Shown in pieces: positions 8,521 through 17,226 of a stretch of 36,190 nt of DNA. The position numbers and the translations under genes were made by a program. The DNA lies in the NCBI GenBank assembly GCA_029780855.1, contig JAKOXV010000019.1, forward strand, positions 1 through 36,190. Reading direction: 5' to 3'. Position 1 is the stretch's first letter, and every line of letters starts with the position of its first letter. The notes under the pieces are model-generated. The model saw only the letters and a list, made by a program, of their open reading frames with translations. It ran no database searches and had not been told where the DNA came from. The DNA comes from a bacterium (GTDB lineage Bacteria; Patescibacteriota; Saccharimonadia; Saccharimonadales; JAUPVS01).

Positions 8521-9262
8521 CAAGATAAAGCCCAAGAAGGGCTTAGCCAATGTCGTTCACTTAGTACTGACATTCCTTTTACCTATTTTGGTGTTCGTTA
8601 TGGTGCGCATAAACTTTGCGCAGATGGCACTAGTGTTGATACTAGTGAGTAAGTGGCGCATGTTTGCGGTTAAGCCAAGGCATTGGCCGGCAAACATACG
8701 AGCGAATGCTATCGATATTATCGTGGGGGTTTCCTTCCTCGTATTTATGGTACAGAGCGGATCTCAGTTCATGCAGCTAATTTGGGCGGTGCTGTACGGT
8801 GTATGGCTACTGTTAATTAAGCCGAATTCGTCGGTACTAGCGGTGGCTACCCAGGCATTAATTGGGCAATTTGTTGGCTTAACGGCACTGTTTCTACGGT
8901 TTGGTGATGCATCTACCATTTATCTTGTAGCTGCGGCGTGGTGGATATGTTATTTGGCAGCACGACACTTTTTTGCGAGTTTTGATGAGCCACTTACTCG
9001 GTTTTTGTCGTACCTATGGGGCTATTTTGGTGCGGCAATGGTATGGATTTTGTCGCACTGGCTGCTGTTTTATCCAAGCACCGGAGCGATTGCTCAACCG
9101 ACCTTAATGATCTCGGTTATTAGTTTTGGGCTCGGTACGCTGTACTACCTGGATGAAACCGATCGACTCTCGGTATTTTACCGGCGGCAGATTTTATTTA
9201 TTATGTCGGCTATTATTGTAATTCTCATTGTGCTCTCAGACTGGGGTGATAAAACTATATAG
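8504..9262 (+). CDS. Unknown polytopic membrane protein
   Basis: I do not recognise this 252-residue protein. A basic N-terminus (MRRITNKIKPKKG) precedes about eight hydrophobic segments, roughly residues 18-50, 65-82, 87-103, 108-130, 136-152, 165-192, 198-216 and 228-247. There are no long soluble loops. A Trp-rich AAAWWICYLAARHFFASFDEPL segment sits in the middle. Residues 209-222 contain a DETDRL loop. It starts within the last 17 nt of the LCP gene and 33 nt upstream of htrA. That context suggests an envelope role (inference). It has its own candidate extended -10 promoter at 8484. Confidence 0.8.
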   Translation: MRRITNKIKPKKGLANVVHLVLTFLLPILVFVMVRINFAQMALVLILVSKWRMFAVKPRHWPANIRANAIDIIVGVSFLVFMVQSGSQFMQLIWAVLYGVWLLLIKPNSSVLAVATQALIGQFVGLTALFLRFGDASTIYLVAAAWWICYLAARHFFASFDEPLTRFLSYLWGYFGAAMVWILSHWLLFYPSTGAIAQPTLMISVISFGLGTLYYLDETDRLSVFYRRQILFIMSAIIVILIVLSDWGDKTI

Positions 9263-9295
9263 TATAACGCTAGGCACTAACAGCTAGGAGGATAT

Positions 9296-10597
9296 ATGGC
9301 TACAGATAAGGGTACTGGTAAAACGCAGTCATTAGAGGAAAAACCTAGCGAAACGGTAGAGTCTAAGGGTCCAGCTAAGCGAAAAAACGACCAGAGCACG
9401 TCTGGTATGTCAGCACCTTCACTAACTCCGGCGCAACGAATGAAGCTTGTGAGTGCTGCAGCGCTAATCATACTCAGTTCAACCTTCGGTTTTCTAGGCG
9501 GTTGGTATGGTTCAGAAGCACATAATGGCAGCAGTTCGAGCTTAAGCTCTAGTACTACGCAAAAAGTAATTACTTCAGAGAGCCAGTTAATAAGTAAGAT
9601 CGCAAAAGAGGTTGGCCCGAGTGTTGTTTCTGTGAACGTAACGAGTAGTAATTCTACGCAGGACGTGTTTGGCGGGTACTTTGGGTTTGGGGGCGCCGCA
9701 CAGCAAGAAAGCGCCGGAACCGGTTTTATCGTAAGTACGGACGGAATAGTTGTTACAAATCGGCATGTAGTACCAGCCGGTACTACGAGCGTAAGTATTA
9801 CGCTTTCGGACGGTACAACACTTGACAATGTGGAGGTTATTGGACGTACGAGCGAAAGTGATCCTCTCGATATCGCCTTTTTGAAAATAAAAGACACAAA
9901 GGGTAAAAAGCTACAAGCAGTAACGCTAGGCAATTCCAGTAGTATGCAGGTTGGAGATAAAGTGGTGGCGATTGGTAATGCACTGGGACAGTTCCAGAAT
10001 ACAGTTACTACCGGAATAATATCTGGCTACGGCCGCAGTGTTGAGGCTGGGAGTTCGTCTGGGCAAGGCGGAACCGAAACGCTTCAGAACCTATTTCAAA
10101 CAGACGCGGCGATTAATGAAGGAAACTCTGGCGGTCCGTTGGTAAATACTAGTGGACAAGTTATCGGAATCAATACCGCTGTTGCAGGAAATGCTCAGAA
10201 CATTGGTTTTGCTATTCCGATCAATGATGTTCAGGGGCTGATTCAAAGCGTACTGAAGACTGGTAAGCTGCAGCGACCGTATTTAGGAGTGCGCTATATA
10301 CCAATTACAGACGATTACGCCTACCAGTACAACCTGCCGGTTAAACGTGGTGCATACATCCCGCCGTCTAGCGGTGGAATACCTACTAGCATAATTTCGG
10401 GCAGTCCCGCAGAGAAAGCCGGCCTAAAAGAGAAGGACATCATAACTAAAGTCGACAATACTGAGATAAACGAAACCAATAGTTTGTCCTCCATATTGGG
10501 ACGCTATGAGGTCGGCCAAAAAGCAACGCTTACCATCATACGTGACGGAAAAACCATAACCGTAACGGTAATGCTGGAAGCAGCACCCAGTTCATAA
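9296..10597 (+). CDS. HtrA/DegP-type membrane serine protease with PDZ domain
   Basis: A 433-residue S1C protease for extracytoplasmic protein quality control. A polar N-terminus (1-48) and one membrane anchor (about 50-70) precede the trypsin-like domain at about 95-320. Its triad is His157 (TNRHVV), Asp192 (LDIAFLK) and Ser278 (GNSGGP). A single PDZ domain (about 325-430) contains PYLGVRY, GSPAEKAGLKEKDIITKV and LTIIRDGK. One PDZ plus an anchor is the Gram-positive HtrA layout. A strong AGGAGG at 9286-9291 precedes the ATG by 4 nt, one of the few clear ribosome sites here. TATAAC at 9263-9268 is a possible -10 box. It is convergent with prmC. Confidence 0.95.
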   Translation: MATDKGTGKTQSLEEKPSETVESKGPAKRKNDQSTSGMSAPSLTPAQRMKLVSAAALIILSSTFGFLGGWYGSEAHNGSSSSLSSSTTQKVITSESQLISKIAKEVGPSVVSVNVTSSNSTQDVFGGYFGFGGAAQQESAGTGFIVSTDGIVVTNRHVVPAGTTSVSITLSDGTTLDNVEVIGRTSESDPLDIAFLKIKDTKGKKLQAVTLGNSSSMQVGDKVVAIGNALGQFQNTVTTGIISGYGRSVEAGSSSGQGGTETLQNLFQTDAAINEGNSGGPLVNTSGQVIGINTAVAGNAQNIGFAIPINDVQGLIQSVLKTGKLQRPYLGVRYIPITDDYAYQYNLPVKRGAYIPPSSGGIPTSIISGSPAEKAGLKEKDIITKVDNTEINETNSLSSILGRYEVGQKATLTIIRDGKTITVTVMLEAAPSS

Positions 10598-10644
10598 AAA
10601 ATCCGGATAAAAGTACTGACGTATTGTTGACTACAAATGAGATG

Positions 10645-11460
10645 CTACGTAGCGGGTTGTGAGAAAACCTGGATAAAGTCGACGTCTTCTTGTAGTTCAT
10701 ACCCACTAGCATGGGCGACCTGGGTAAGTGCCTCATGTTGAAAGGGTAAAGACTCACAAAGTACGTAGCGTGGTTTGTGGTTTTGCTTGCTGATTTGGCT
10801 GAAAAGTTTGCGATATAAATCCAAACCGTCAGGACCGCCAAAGATGGCGAGTCGTGGTTCTTGGAGGGCTGCTTGGTTTACGGTGAAATGATCTGGCACA
10901 TAGGGTAGATTGGCAAGGATGGATGTACCGGGAGGGATGGTAACTGAATCTATGAGATCGGCTTGTTTTACATCCACCGTAGCTTTGTGGGTAACGCAGT
11001 TTTTGCGTGCAATTACTAGGCAAGCCGGGTCAATATCGGTCGCTACAACCTGTACGACTCCAAGCTCCAAGGCCATTGTGATGGCGATCGCACCCGACCC
11101 AGTACCGACATCAACAATGGTTTTGAGGGCATCTTTTGGTAGTGATAGGGCAAGGTTCACCATTGTTTCCGTCTCTGGGCGAGGCTCTAGTACGGCTTCA
11201 GAGACACTAAATTCACGGCCGTAAAACTCCGTTTTTCCTCGAATGTAGGCTAGGGGAATGTGCTTGGATCGTTTTGCCAGCTGCTCGTTAAGTATGTTTG
11301 TTTGTTCAACGGTCAGTTTAGTTTCTGGATGGGCAAGTAAATGAGCACGATCTGTGCGCAAACAGTCCTCAATAAGCACCAGACAATCTAAACGCGCGGT
11401 TCCAATATTAGCTTTTTGCAGTTTTTTTGTAGCGGCTTTTAGCCATTCATTAACTGTCAT
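10645..11460 (-). CDS. prmC: Release-factor glutamine methyltransferase PrmC (HemK)
   Basis: A 271-residue SAM-dependent enzyme that N5-methylates the Gln of the GGQ motif in release factors. A helical N-terminal domain ends in a linker with [17 protein letters not shown], typical of the family. The SAM-binding motif I is [12 protein letters not shown]. The substrate-binding motif reads NLPYVPD instead of the usual NPPY. It lies directly downstream of its substrate gene prfA. I chose the ATG at 11460, which overlaps the prfA stop by 11 nt; in-frame ATGs at 11487 and 11481 are possible but overlap more. Confidence 0.92.
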   Translation of the reverse strand: MTVNEWLKAATKKLQKANIGTARLDCLVLIEDCLRTDRAHLLAHPETKLTVEQTNILNEQLAKRSKHIPLAYIRGKTEFYGREFSVSEAVLEPRPETETMVNLALSLPKDALKTIVDVGTGSGAIAITMALELGVVQVVATDIDPACLVIARKNCVTHKATVDVKQADLIDSVTIPPGTSILANLPYVPDHFTVNQAALQEPRLAIFGGPDGLDLYRKLFSQISKQNHKPRYVLCESLPFQHEALTQVAHASGYELQEDVDFIQVFSQPAT

Positions 11461-12508
11461 GGGATATGAGTTCACGCTCATAATCATGCAGTTTCTCTAT
11501 GATGTCATCAATATCGCCTGCCAAAGCAGCCGGAATGTTGCTGCGGGAATAGCCGATACGGTGGTCAGTAATCCTGTCCTGTGGGAAGTTGTAGGTACGG
11601 ATTTTTTCGCTTCGGTCACCTGATCCAATAAGTTTTCTACGGGTCTCACTCAGCTGCTGGTGCTCTTCTTCAATCTTTTGCTGGAGCAGGCGTGAACGTA
11701 GTATTCCCATGGCCTTATCTTTATTTTTTATCTGTGATTTTTCATCTTGGTTTGTTACGACCATACCGGTAGGAAGGTGGGTGATGCGCACCGCTGAATC
11801 GGTGGTGTTAACTGATTGACCACCGTGGCCACCGCTTCTAAAAACGTCCACGCGAAGGTCGTTGGGGTTTATTTCGATATCTGTTTCCTCGGCTTCAGGC
11901 ATGACGGCTACGGTGACGGTACTGGTGTGCACTCGACCCTGTGATTCGGTTGCAGGTATGCGCTGTACTCGATGCACGCCTGCTTCAAATTTAAAGGTGC
12001 GATAGGCGTCGGAACCTGAAATCCCGAATACGATTTCCTTAAACCCGCCTACTTCATTGGGACTTTCGCTCATGAGCTCCAGTTTGAAGCCTCGGCGTTC
12101 TGCCAGGCGAGCATACATGCGGTACAGTTCTCCCGCAAAAAGACTGGATTCGTCGCCTCCGGCAGCAGCACGGATTTCTATGATGCAATCACGTTCATCA
12201 TTTGGGTCTTTAGGGGTTAGGGCCTCTGTTAAACGCTCATTTATTCTACTAATCGCTTCGTTCGCTGAAGCAAGGTCTTTTTCAGCTTCTACTTTCGTTT
12301 GTTCATGCTTTACAGTCATCATTTCTTCCGACTCTACTTTGAGGTTTTCCCATACCTCAAGGTCATCAAATAACTGTATGATTTGTTCCAGCTCGCTTTG
12401 GCGCTTGGCGAGGCGAGGGTATTCTTTGGAACTAAAAATAGCCGGATCCTGCAATTTTCTTTGCAGCTCATCATATTCTTTGCGTAGTTCTGCTCCTTTT
12501 GCTTCCAT
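11450..12508 (-). CDS. prfA: Peptide chain release factor 1
   Basis: A 352-residue class I release factor that reads UAA/UAG and releases the peptide at the ribosome. The stop-codon tripeptide is PAT at residues 185-187, which marks RF1 and not RF2. The catalytic GGQ is at 229-231 within [10 protein letters not shown]. An acidic coiled-coil domain covers about 1-105. Length is near the usual 355-360. It is followed by prmC with an 11-nt overlap and preceded by rpmE, a common bacterial order. A -10-like box lies 11 nt upstream. Confidence 0.96.
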   Translation of the reverse strand: MEAKGAELRKEYDELQRKLQDPAIFSSKEYPRLAKRQSELEQIIQLFDDLEVWENLKVESEEMMTVKHEQTKVEAEKDLASANEAISRINERLTEALTPKDPNDERDCIIEIRAAAGGDESSLFAGELYRMYARLAERRGFKLELMSESPNEVGGFKEIVFGISGSDAYRTFKFEAGVHRVQRIPATESQGRVHTSTVTVAVMPEAEETDIEINPNDLRVDVFRSGGHGGQSVNTTDSAVRITHLPTGMVVTNQDEKSQIKNKDKAMGILRSRLLQQKIEEEHQQLSETRRKLIGSGDRSEKIRTYNFPQDRITDHRIGYSRSNIPAALAGDIDDIIEKLHDYERELISHDS

Positions 12509-12519
12509 AGTATTCCTCT

Positions 12520-12525
12520 AGTATA
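12520..12525 (-). promoter_or_regulatory. Likely prfA -10 box abutting the rpmE terminator
   Basis: TATACT on the minus strand ends 11 nt before the prfA ATG. It begins at the last T of the rpmE terminator T-tract, so termination and re-initiation are packed into about 40 bp. Confidence 0.5.
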
Positions 12526-12560
12526 AAAAAACTGCCGGAATAAAGATACACGGCAGTTTT
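12525..12560 (-). terminator. Rho-independent terminator of rpmE
   Basis: A perfect 10-bp stem, AAAACTGCCG/CGGCAGTTTT, with a 13-nt loop (12538-12550). On the minus strand a run of seven T follows from within the stem end. It starts 14 nt after the rpmE stop codon. Confidence 0.85.
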
Positions 12561-12574
12561 AATTCAGTATGTAG

Positions 12575-12907
12575 TTATTTTTCTGTCTGAGCAGTTTCTT
12601 CTTTTTCGGCTTTTACGCGAGTTTTAGCTGCAGCTTTCATGCGAGCATCGCGGGCTTTAGCTGCCGCTTCAGCGCGAGCCTTATATTTATCAACGCGGCC
12701 TTCAATGTCAACAATGCGCTCTTCGCCGGTAAAGTAGGGGTGAGATGCGCTGCTAATATGCACCTTAACTAGCGGGTATTCTTTTCCGTCTTCCCACTTG
12801 ATAGTTTCTTCGGTGGCAACCGTTGAACGGGTCATAAACTTGGTGCCGTTGTTTAGGTCTTCGAACACTACGGTCCGGTAGCCTTTGGGGTGTAGATCTT
12901 TTTTCAT
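12575..12907 (-). CDS. rpmE2: Ribosomal protein bL31, type B, with C-terminal extension
   Basis: A 110-residue protein. MKKDLHPKGYRTVVFED, KFMTRST, EDGKEYPLVKVHISSASHPYFTGEER and VDIEGRVDKYKAR are the bL31 core. The Zn-binding Cys residues of type A L31 are absent, so this is the Cys-free type B form. About 30 extra residues, rich in Ala/Lys/Glu, follow the core. I chose the ATG at 12907 because it gives the standard MKKDLHP start; an in-frame ATG at 12928 would add seven residues without family support. It bridges ribosomal subunits in the mature ribosome. A strong terminator follows. Confidence 0.92.
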   Translation of the reverse strand: MKKDLHPKGYRTVVFEDLNNGTKFMTRSTVATEETIKWEDGKEYPLVKVHISSASHPYFTGEERIVDIEGRVDKYKARAEAAAKARDARMKAAAKTRVKAEKEETAQTEK

Positions 12908-12969
12908 AAAAATATAGTTATTTCTCATGCTCGTTAGTTGTGTAGAGCCGGTTAGCGGTGAGCGCCGCC

Positions 12970-12981
12970 GCAGTCGACTGC
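12970..12981. repeat. 12-bp perfect palindrome upstream of rpmE and the histidine kinase
   Basis: GCAGTCGACTGC is fully self-complementary and lies in the divergent gap between rpmE and the kinase gene. With no loop it is more likely a protein-binding site than a hairpin. GCGG/CCGC arms lie just to its left. Confidence 0.35.
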
Positions 12982-13059
12982 AAAGCCACAGTATACACCT
13001 CTGTTAGAGATTGGTCAATGCTTCACCTATTTTGTTTATGCATCTTCTAGCATAAGCGG

Positions 13060-13065
13060 TATAAT
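13060..13065 (+). promoter_or_regulatory. -10 box of the histidine-kinase gene
   Basis: A perfect TATAAT, 26 nt before the ATG at 13092. The 12-mer AAGCGGTATAAT is shared exactly with the serS promoter. No clear -35 box is visible. Confidence 0.5.
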
Positions 13066-13091
13066 AGCAAATAAGAATTTGTAGGTATTAC

Positions 13092-15431
13092 ATGAAGCAT
13101 AGTCTTGGGATTTGGATTTCTACCATAGCTACCATATTACTGGTCAGCTATTATTTTGTTCTTAGTGCCCCTCCTGTTTCTGGGAGCTACCGCATGAGAT
13201 TTGACCTCTATACCATCGGCCTAATCCTAGCTATTGCGAGCTTAATGGCTCTATTTGTATTGATTCTGCGTACAAAAGCAAAAAACGCTTCGGTAACGTG
13301 GTTCAGTGCCATGGTCTCGCTCTGTATATTCTGGGTGTTCGACTACCTTATGTGGGCGTGGTCAGCAAACCCACAAACAGCAGTTTTTTGGCAGCATCTA
13401 CTTGCTTTTTTCTGGGTTCCTCTACCCATAATATTCCTTTTGTTCGTTCTTAGTTATACCACCGATGAGGGGGCGCTCGGTCATCCGCTTATCTGGGCTA
13501 GTTTGCCGGTTACATTCGGTCTATTGGTATATCTTGTTGGATACGGAAATCTTATATACGTGCGTACGCCTATTGACCCTGTTCAAAATTACTGGGGTAT
13601 CGAATCTGCAGCAGGTACACACATAAATTTGTCGTTCTTGTGGCTAACTGTCGTTGCGGTCGTTTCATTCATTATTCTAACCAGAGAGTACTTTGTTACC
13701 AATAACACGTTACGAAAAAAACAGTTACGAATTTTTATTTTTGCGCTCGGAGTAGCGATATTTTTCGGAATATTATTCGATGTTGTTTTGTATGGACTTA
13801 ATGTGCGAGGAACTGTACCTTTTACGTTTCCGCCGATGTCGTTTGCATATACCTCGGCAATGGCATTTATCATGGGTTACGGCATTATCCGATACGGGAT
13901 ATTTAAAGTTAATCCGGCAGCACTTTCGGGCACGATTCTAGAGAACTTATCAGAAGCGGTCGTTGCGGTAAATAATAGTCTAGAGATTGAATTTACCAAC
14001 AAGGGCGTCGAACAGATCAGTGGATACGAAGAAAAAACGCTTACAGGACAGCACCTAAGCCTACTGTTTGATTCTGACGTTTTTCAGCAGATTACTGATC
14101 TACTTGGTGGTTCAGGAGCAAAACGTACCATTGAAGACATTGACCTAAAAAACAAAGAAGGTAAAGAGGTGTCCGTGGCGCTCTCGCTGGACAGAGTGTA
14201 TGACGAAAGACACCGTCCAGCGGGATATATTTTTGTGTTTGCAAACATCACAGAGCTTAAAAGAAAAACAATAGAACTTGCAGAACAAAAAGAAAGTGTT
14301 GAACAAAAGGTAAGGGAACGAACTCAAGAGCTAAGTGAAGAAAGGGCACGCTTATCGGCTTCAATCAACAGCTTAAAACTAGGGTATATTATGACGGGCC
14401 AAAATGGTGAAATTATCGTCATGAACCCGGCGGCAGAAGATTTACTGACTAAACTCGCAGAGGTGCAGAAAATGCCACGACCAGAAGGATGGAACTTGGA
14501 GGTTGTTCAAAAGATCTTCCATGCTGGGGCGGATCTGCTTGATCCCATTAGCAAAACAAGGGTGGATCGTAAGCCTTTTGAATTTAAAGAGGTTCAGATC
14601 AAGGATCACTTTTTGTATGTATTTGTGGCTCCGGTAACTGAGCGGAATGAAGTAATAGGATCAGTCGTGTTGTTTGAAGACATAACTGATGAAAAAGCAT
14701 TGAACCGTTCTAAGGATGAGTTCTTTGTTATTGCTTCCCATGAACTCCGGACGCCGCTTACCAAGATCAGAGGCAGCGCCGAACTAATGATGGATGTCTA
14801 TAAGACGAGTATTACCAATGACGATGCACTGAAGATGCTTCACGAGATCGAGACTTCAAGTGCCCACCTTATAGATATAGTGAACGTCATAATTGAAATA
14901 TCAGAGCTTGAACAGAAAAAAGTCATTCTTAAGCCAGCTCAGTTTGATTTAATACTTCTGATTAAGGAGGTTGTTTCCGAATCAGCTAAAAAGGCTGCAA
15001 ACCCGGATATTCACACCAGCATAGTTTCTTCATTGGAAAAGGTTGAGATCACGGCCGACCGAGATCGCACACGACAAATCATAAAGACTTTTGTCGATAA
15101 CGCCTTTAAATTCACGCCCCGCGGTGAAATTACTATCAGCGTAAAACCAGAAGGACGTGATGTACGGGTACGGATTGCCGATACCGGAAAAGGAATAGTG
15201 CCAGAGAATCAGGGGCTGCTGTTCAGAAAGTTCCAGCAGGCAGGCACCAGTTTGTTGTCCCGAGATGGGGAAGGGACGGGTCTGGGACTCTACGTTGTCC
15301 GCTTATTGCTCGATATAATGGGTGGTGTAGCAGGATTGGAGCAATCACAAGAAAATCATGGGAGTACGTTCTTCTTTACGATTCCTATCACTCAGCCTCC
15401 ACAGAAACAGAATAGTGAAATAGATGACTAA
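13092..15431 (+). CDS. Orphan sensor histidine kinase with multi-TM input and two PAS-like domains
   Basis: A 779-residue membrane kinase. About eight hydrophobic segments span residues 5-270, resembling the 7TM input module of HisKA_7TM kinases. A PAS domain (about 282-388) is followed by a coiled-coil linker (390-425) and a second PAS-like domain (about 425-535). The HisKA dimerisation domain has the phosphoacceptor His550 in IASHELRTPLTKIRG. The HATPase_c domain has an N box (FVDNAFKFTP), G1 (DTGKGI) and G2 (GTGLGL). The family senses a membrane or small-ligand signal and phosphorylates a response regulator, but none is encoded in the window. The input signal is unknown. It is monocistronic, with its own promoter at 13060. 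Confidence 0.93.
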   Translation: MKHSLGIWISTIATILLVSYYFVLSAPPVSGSYRMRFDLYTIGLILAIASLMALFVLILRTKAKNASVTWFSAMVSLCIFWVFDYLMWAWSANPQTAVFWQHLLAFFWVPLPIIFLLFVLSYTTDEGALGHPLIWASLPVTFGLLVYLVGYGNLIYVRTPIDPVQNYWGIESAAGTHINLSFLWLTVVAVVSFIILTREYFVTNNTLRKKQLRIFIFALGVAIFFGILFDVVLYGLNVRGTVPFTFPPMSFAYTSAMAFIMGYGIIRYGIFKVNPAALSGTILENLSEAVVAVNNSLEIEFTNKGVEQISGYEEKTLTGQHLSLLFDSDVFQQITDLLGGSGAKRTIEDIDLKNKEGKEVSVALSLDRVYDERHRPAGYIFVFANITELKRKTIELAEQKESVEQKVRERTQELSEERARLSASINSLKLGYIMTGQNGEIIVMNPAAEDLLTKLAEVQKMPRPEGWNLEVVQKIFHAGADLLDPISKTRVDRKPFEFKEVQIKDHFLYVFVAPVTERNEVIGSVVLFEDITDEKALNRSKDEFFVIASHELRTPLTKIRGSAELMMDVYKTSITNDDALKMLHEIETSSAHLIDIVNVIIEISELEQKKVILKPAQFDLILLIKEVVSESAKKAANPDIHTSIVSSLEKVEITADRDRTRQIIKTFVDNAFKFTPRGEITISVKPEGRDVRVRIADTGKGIVPENQGLLFRKFQQAGTSLLSRDGEGTGLGLYVVRLLLDIMGGVAGLEQSQENHGSTFFFTIPITQPPQKQNSEIDD

Positions 15432-15437
15432 CAGGGG

Positions 15438-15466
15438 TTGCAAGACTACGGCGTATCTGTTACAAT
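15438..15466 (+). promoter_or_regulatory. rpsB operon promoter and leader
   Basis: TTGCAA (15438-15443) and an extended -10, TGtTACAAT (15458-15466), are separated by a 17-nt spacer. This is the best complete promoter in the window. About 95 nt of leader follows before the rpsB ATG. It contains short complementary arms, GGAG/CTCC near 15490-15507, and could bind S2 as in other bacterial rpsB leaders; the folding is not convincing by eye. Confidence 0.7.
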
Positions 15467-15570
15467 AGCTCAGTCATAAATTAAGCAGGGGAGTGCATAA
15501 TCCTCCTATCGCAGATTCCGTGTAGGGCTGCATGGGCAAGCATTCATCCGAAGTGAAAGGATTATCTATA

Positions 15571-16308
15571 ATGGCTACAGTAGATGTAGACGTAAAACAA
15601 TTATTGGAGTCTGGCGCACATTTTGGACACAAAACCAGTCGCTGGCATCCAAAGATGGCACCGTACATTCATAGTAAGCGTAACGGTAGTCATATCATTG
15701 ACCTTACAAAAACCGCAGAAGAGCTAGACAAGGCGCTGGTTTTTATTCAGCAAACCGCTGAAGCAGGTAAGCAGGTTTTGTTTGTGGGTACCAAACGGCA
15801 AGCAAAGGATGTGCTCAAAGAAGCTGCTGTCGCTACAAATATGCCCTTTGTCGTTGAGCGTTGGCTTGGGGGCATGTTGACCAACGTCAACACCATCGGT
15901 GGTCGCATCAAGCACTTGCAGGAACTTGAACAGAAAATGGATTCAGGTGCGTTAGCAAACAAATACAATAAGTTAGAGTTACAGCGCTACCAGGAAGAAA
16001 TTGACGACATGAACCATCTCTATGGTGGTATTAAGCAAATGGCTGTACGCCCAGGCGCACTATTTGTAGTTGATATCATTAAAGAAGAGAATGCCGTCCG
16101 AGAAGCTCGCAAGCTCAACATTCCAATCGTGGCAGTCGTTGATACCAACACTGACCCAACATTTATCGACTATCCAATTCCCGCAAACGATGATGCGGTT
16201 AAAACCATCCAGCTCATCACAAGCTATGTTCAGGCGGCAATTGAAGCCGGCAAAGCAAAGGCTAAAAAACCAGCTGACAAAACTGAAGAGAAAGGTGGAG
16301 AAGCATAA
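15571..16308 (+). CDS. rpsB: Ribosomal protein uS2
   Basis: A 245-residue small-subunit protein. Family signatures are LLESGAHFGHKTSRWHPKM, YIHSKRNGSHIIDL, VLFVGTKRQAKD, ERWLGGMLTNVNTI and the C-terminal VVDTNTDP-IDYPIPANDDAVK. A Lys/Glu tail ends the protein. The ATG at 15571 follows AAAGGA and gives the usual start; an upstream in-frame ATG at 15532 would add 13 non-conserved residues. Its TAA overlaps the tsf ATG by one base. Confidence 0.96.
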   Translation: MATVDVDVKQLLESGAHFGHKTSRWHPKMAPYIHSKRNGSHIIDLTKTAEELDKALVFIQQTAEAGKQVLFVGTKRQAKDVLKEAAVATNMPFVVERWLGGMLTNVNTIGGRIKHLQELEQKMDSGALANKYNKLELQRYQEEIDDMNHLYGGIKQMAVRPGALFVVDIIKEENAVREARKLNIPIVAVVDTNTDPTFIDYPIPANDDAVKTIQLITSYVQAAIEAGKAKAKKPADKTEEKGGEA

Positions 16309-16904
16309 TGGCAGTAAACATTGAAGACATTAAACGACTAAAGAGCCTGACAGGTGTCGGACTAACTGATGCTAAGGCGGCGCTTGAAGAAGCAAACGGT
16401 GACTTTGATAAAGCTCTGGAAGCTATGCGTAAAAAAGGTCTCACCAAGGCCGAAAAGCGCGGTGAGCGCGAGGCGCGAGCCGGAGTAATAGGCAACTATA
16501 ACCACGATGGCCGTATCGGTGTCTTGGTTGAAGTTAACTGTGAAACCGATTTTGTGGCCCGGAACGACGTCTTTACTGACTTTGTCAAAGACGTTGCCAT
16601 GCATATTGCTGCAGCTGCTCCGCAGTATGTCAGTGTAGAAGATGTACCAGCCGATGAACGAGAAAAGGTAGAAAAAGAATTCACCGAGAAAGCCAAAGCA
16701 GATGGCAAGCCTGAAAATATGATCGATAAAATCGTTGAAGGAATGGTAAAGAAGCACTTTGCCGAAAAGTGCCTTCTGGATCAGCCGTTCATCAAAAACC
16801 CGGATCTGACTATGGGTGCCTATATTAAGGAGCATAACGCCAAACTCGGCGAGAACATCGTTGTTCGTCGATTTAGCCGGATGGTACTGGGCGAGATCAG
16901 CTAA
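16308..16904 (+). CDS. tsf: Elongation factor Ts, short form
   Basis: A 198-residue nucleotide exchange factor for EF-Tu. An N-terminal UBA-like domain (KRLKSLTGVGLTDAKAALEEANGDFDKA) precedes the EF-Tu-binding core, with the diagnostic ETDFVARN. It is shorter than the roughly 280-residue E. coli protein and near the length of the Thermus type. It is translationally coupled to rpsB through a one-base overlap. pyrH, which usually follows, is missing. Confidence 0.95.
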   Translation: MAVNIEDIKRLKSLTGVGLTDAKAALEEANGDFDKALEAMRKKGLTKAEKRGEREARAGVIGNYNHDGRIGVLVEVNCETDFVARNDVFTDFVKDVAMHIAAAAPQYVSVEDVPADEREKVEKEFTEKAKADGKPENMIDKIVEGMVKKHFAEKCLLDQPFIKNPDLTMGAYIKEHNAKLGENIVVRRFSRMVLGEIS

Positions 16905-16907
16905 TCA

Positions 16908-17153
16908 GTGAGCGTTCAAGAAAGACATGGGGCATTTTCTCCCTGTGAGGATTGCGTAATCCGGGAAGTGAGTCACGATGGGACTTCCTATGCATACCTA
17001 AGAACGGCATGTAATTTGCTGCTTCGGGGCCGGATATCAGTTGGCGACCTATATACAACCACTGGGTTGCAGAAAGACCAGGCAGATGCGATTGTTCGCT
17101 GCTTTGACAACAATGTCGTTGACGATTGTGGCTACGAATCCGAACCCTACTAG
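16908..17153 (+). CDS. Small unknown protein in the pyrH position
   Basis: An 81-residue frame from a GTG three bases after the tsf stop. I do not recognise it. It has five Cys, including PCEDC near residue 15, a central helix-prone DLYTTTGLQKDQADAIVRCF segment that resembles a small HTH-like fold, and an acidic tail. Codon use looks ordinary for the region. It has no ribosome site and may be coupled to tsf. If it is not real, 16905-17226 is a 322-base gap that otherwise holds only the frr promoter. Confidence 0.5.
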   Translation: MSVQERHGAFSPCEDCVIREVSHDGTSYAYLRTACNLLLRGRISVGDLYTTTGLQKDQADAIVRCFDNNVVDDCGYESEPY

Positions 17154-17189
17154 TAGTCTGCCGCACGCCACCCCGATATCGTAAAAAAT

Positions 17190-17198
17190 TGATACAAT
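17190..17198 (+). promoter_or_regulatory. Extended -10 promoter of frr
   Basis: TGaTACAAT lies 28 nt before the frr ATG, with AAGGA just before the start. It allows frr to be transcribed apart from rpsB-tsf. Confidence 0.5.
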
Positions 17199-17226
17199 GT
17201 AAACCAGTAATCAATACAAGGACACT

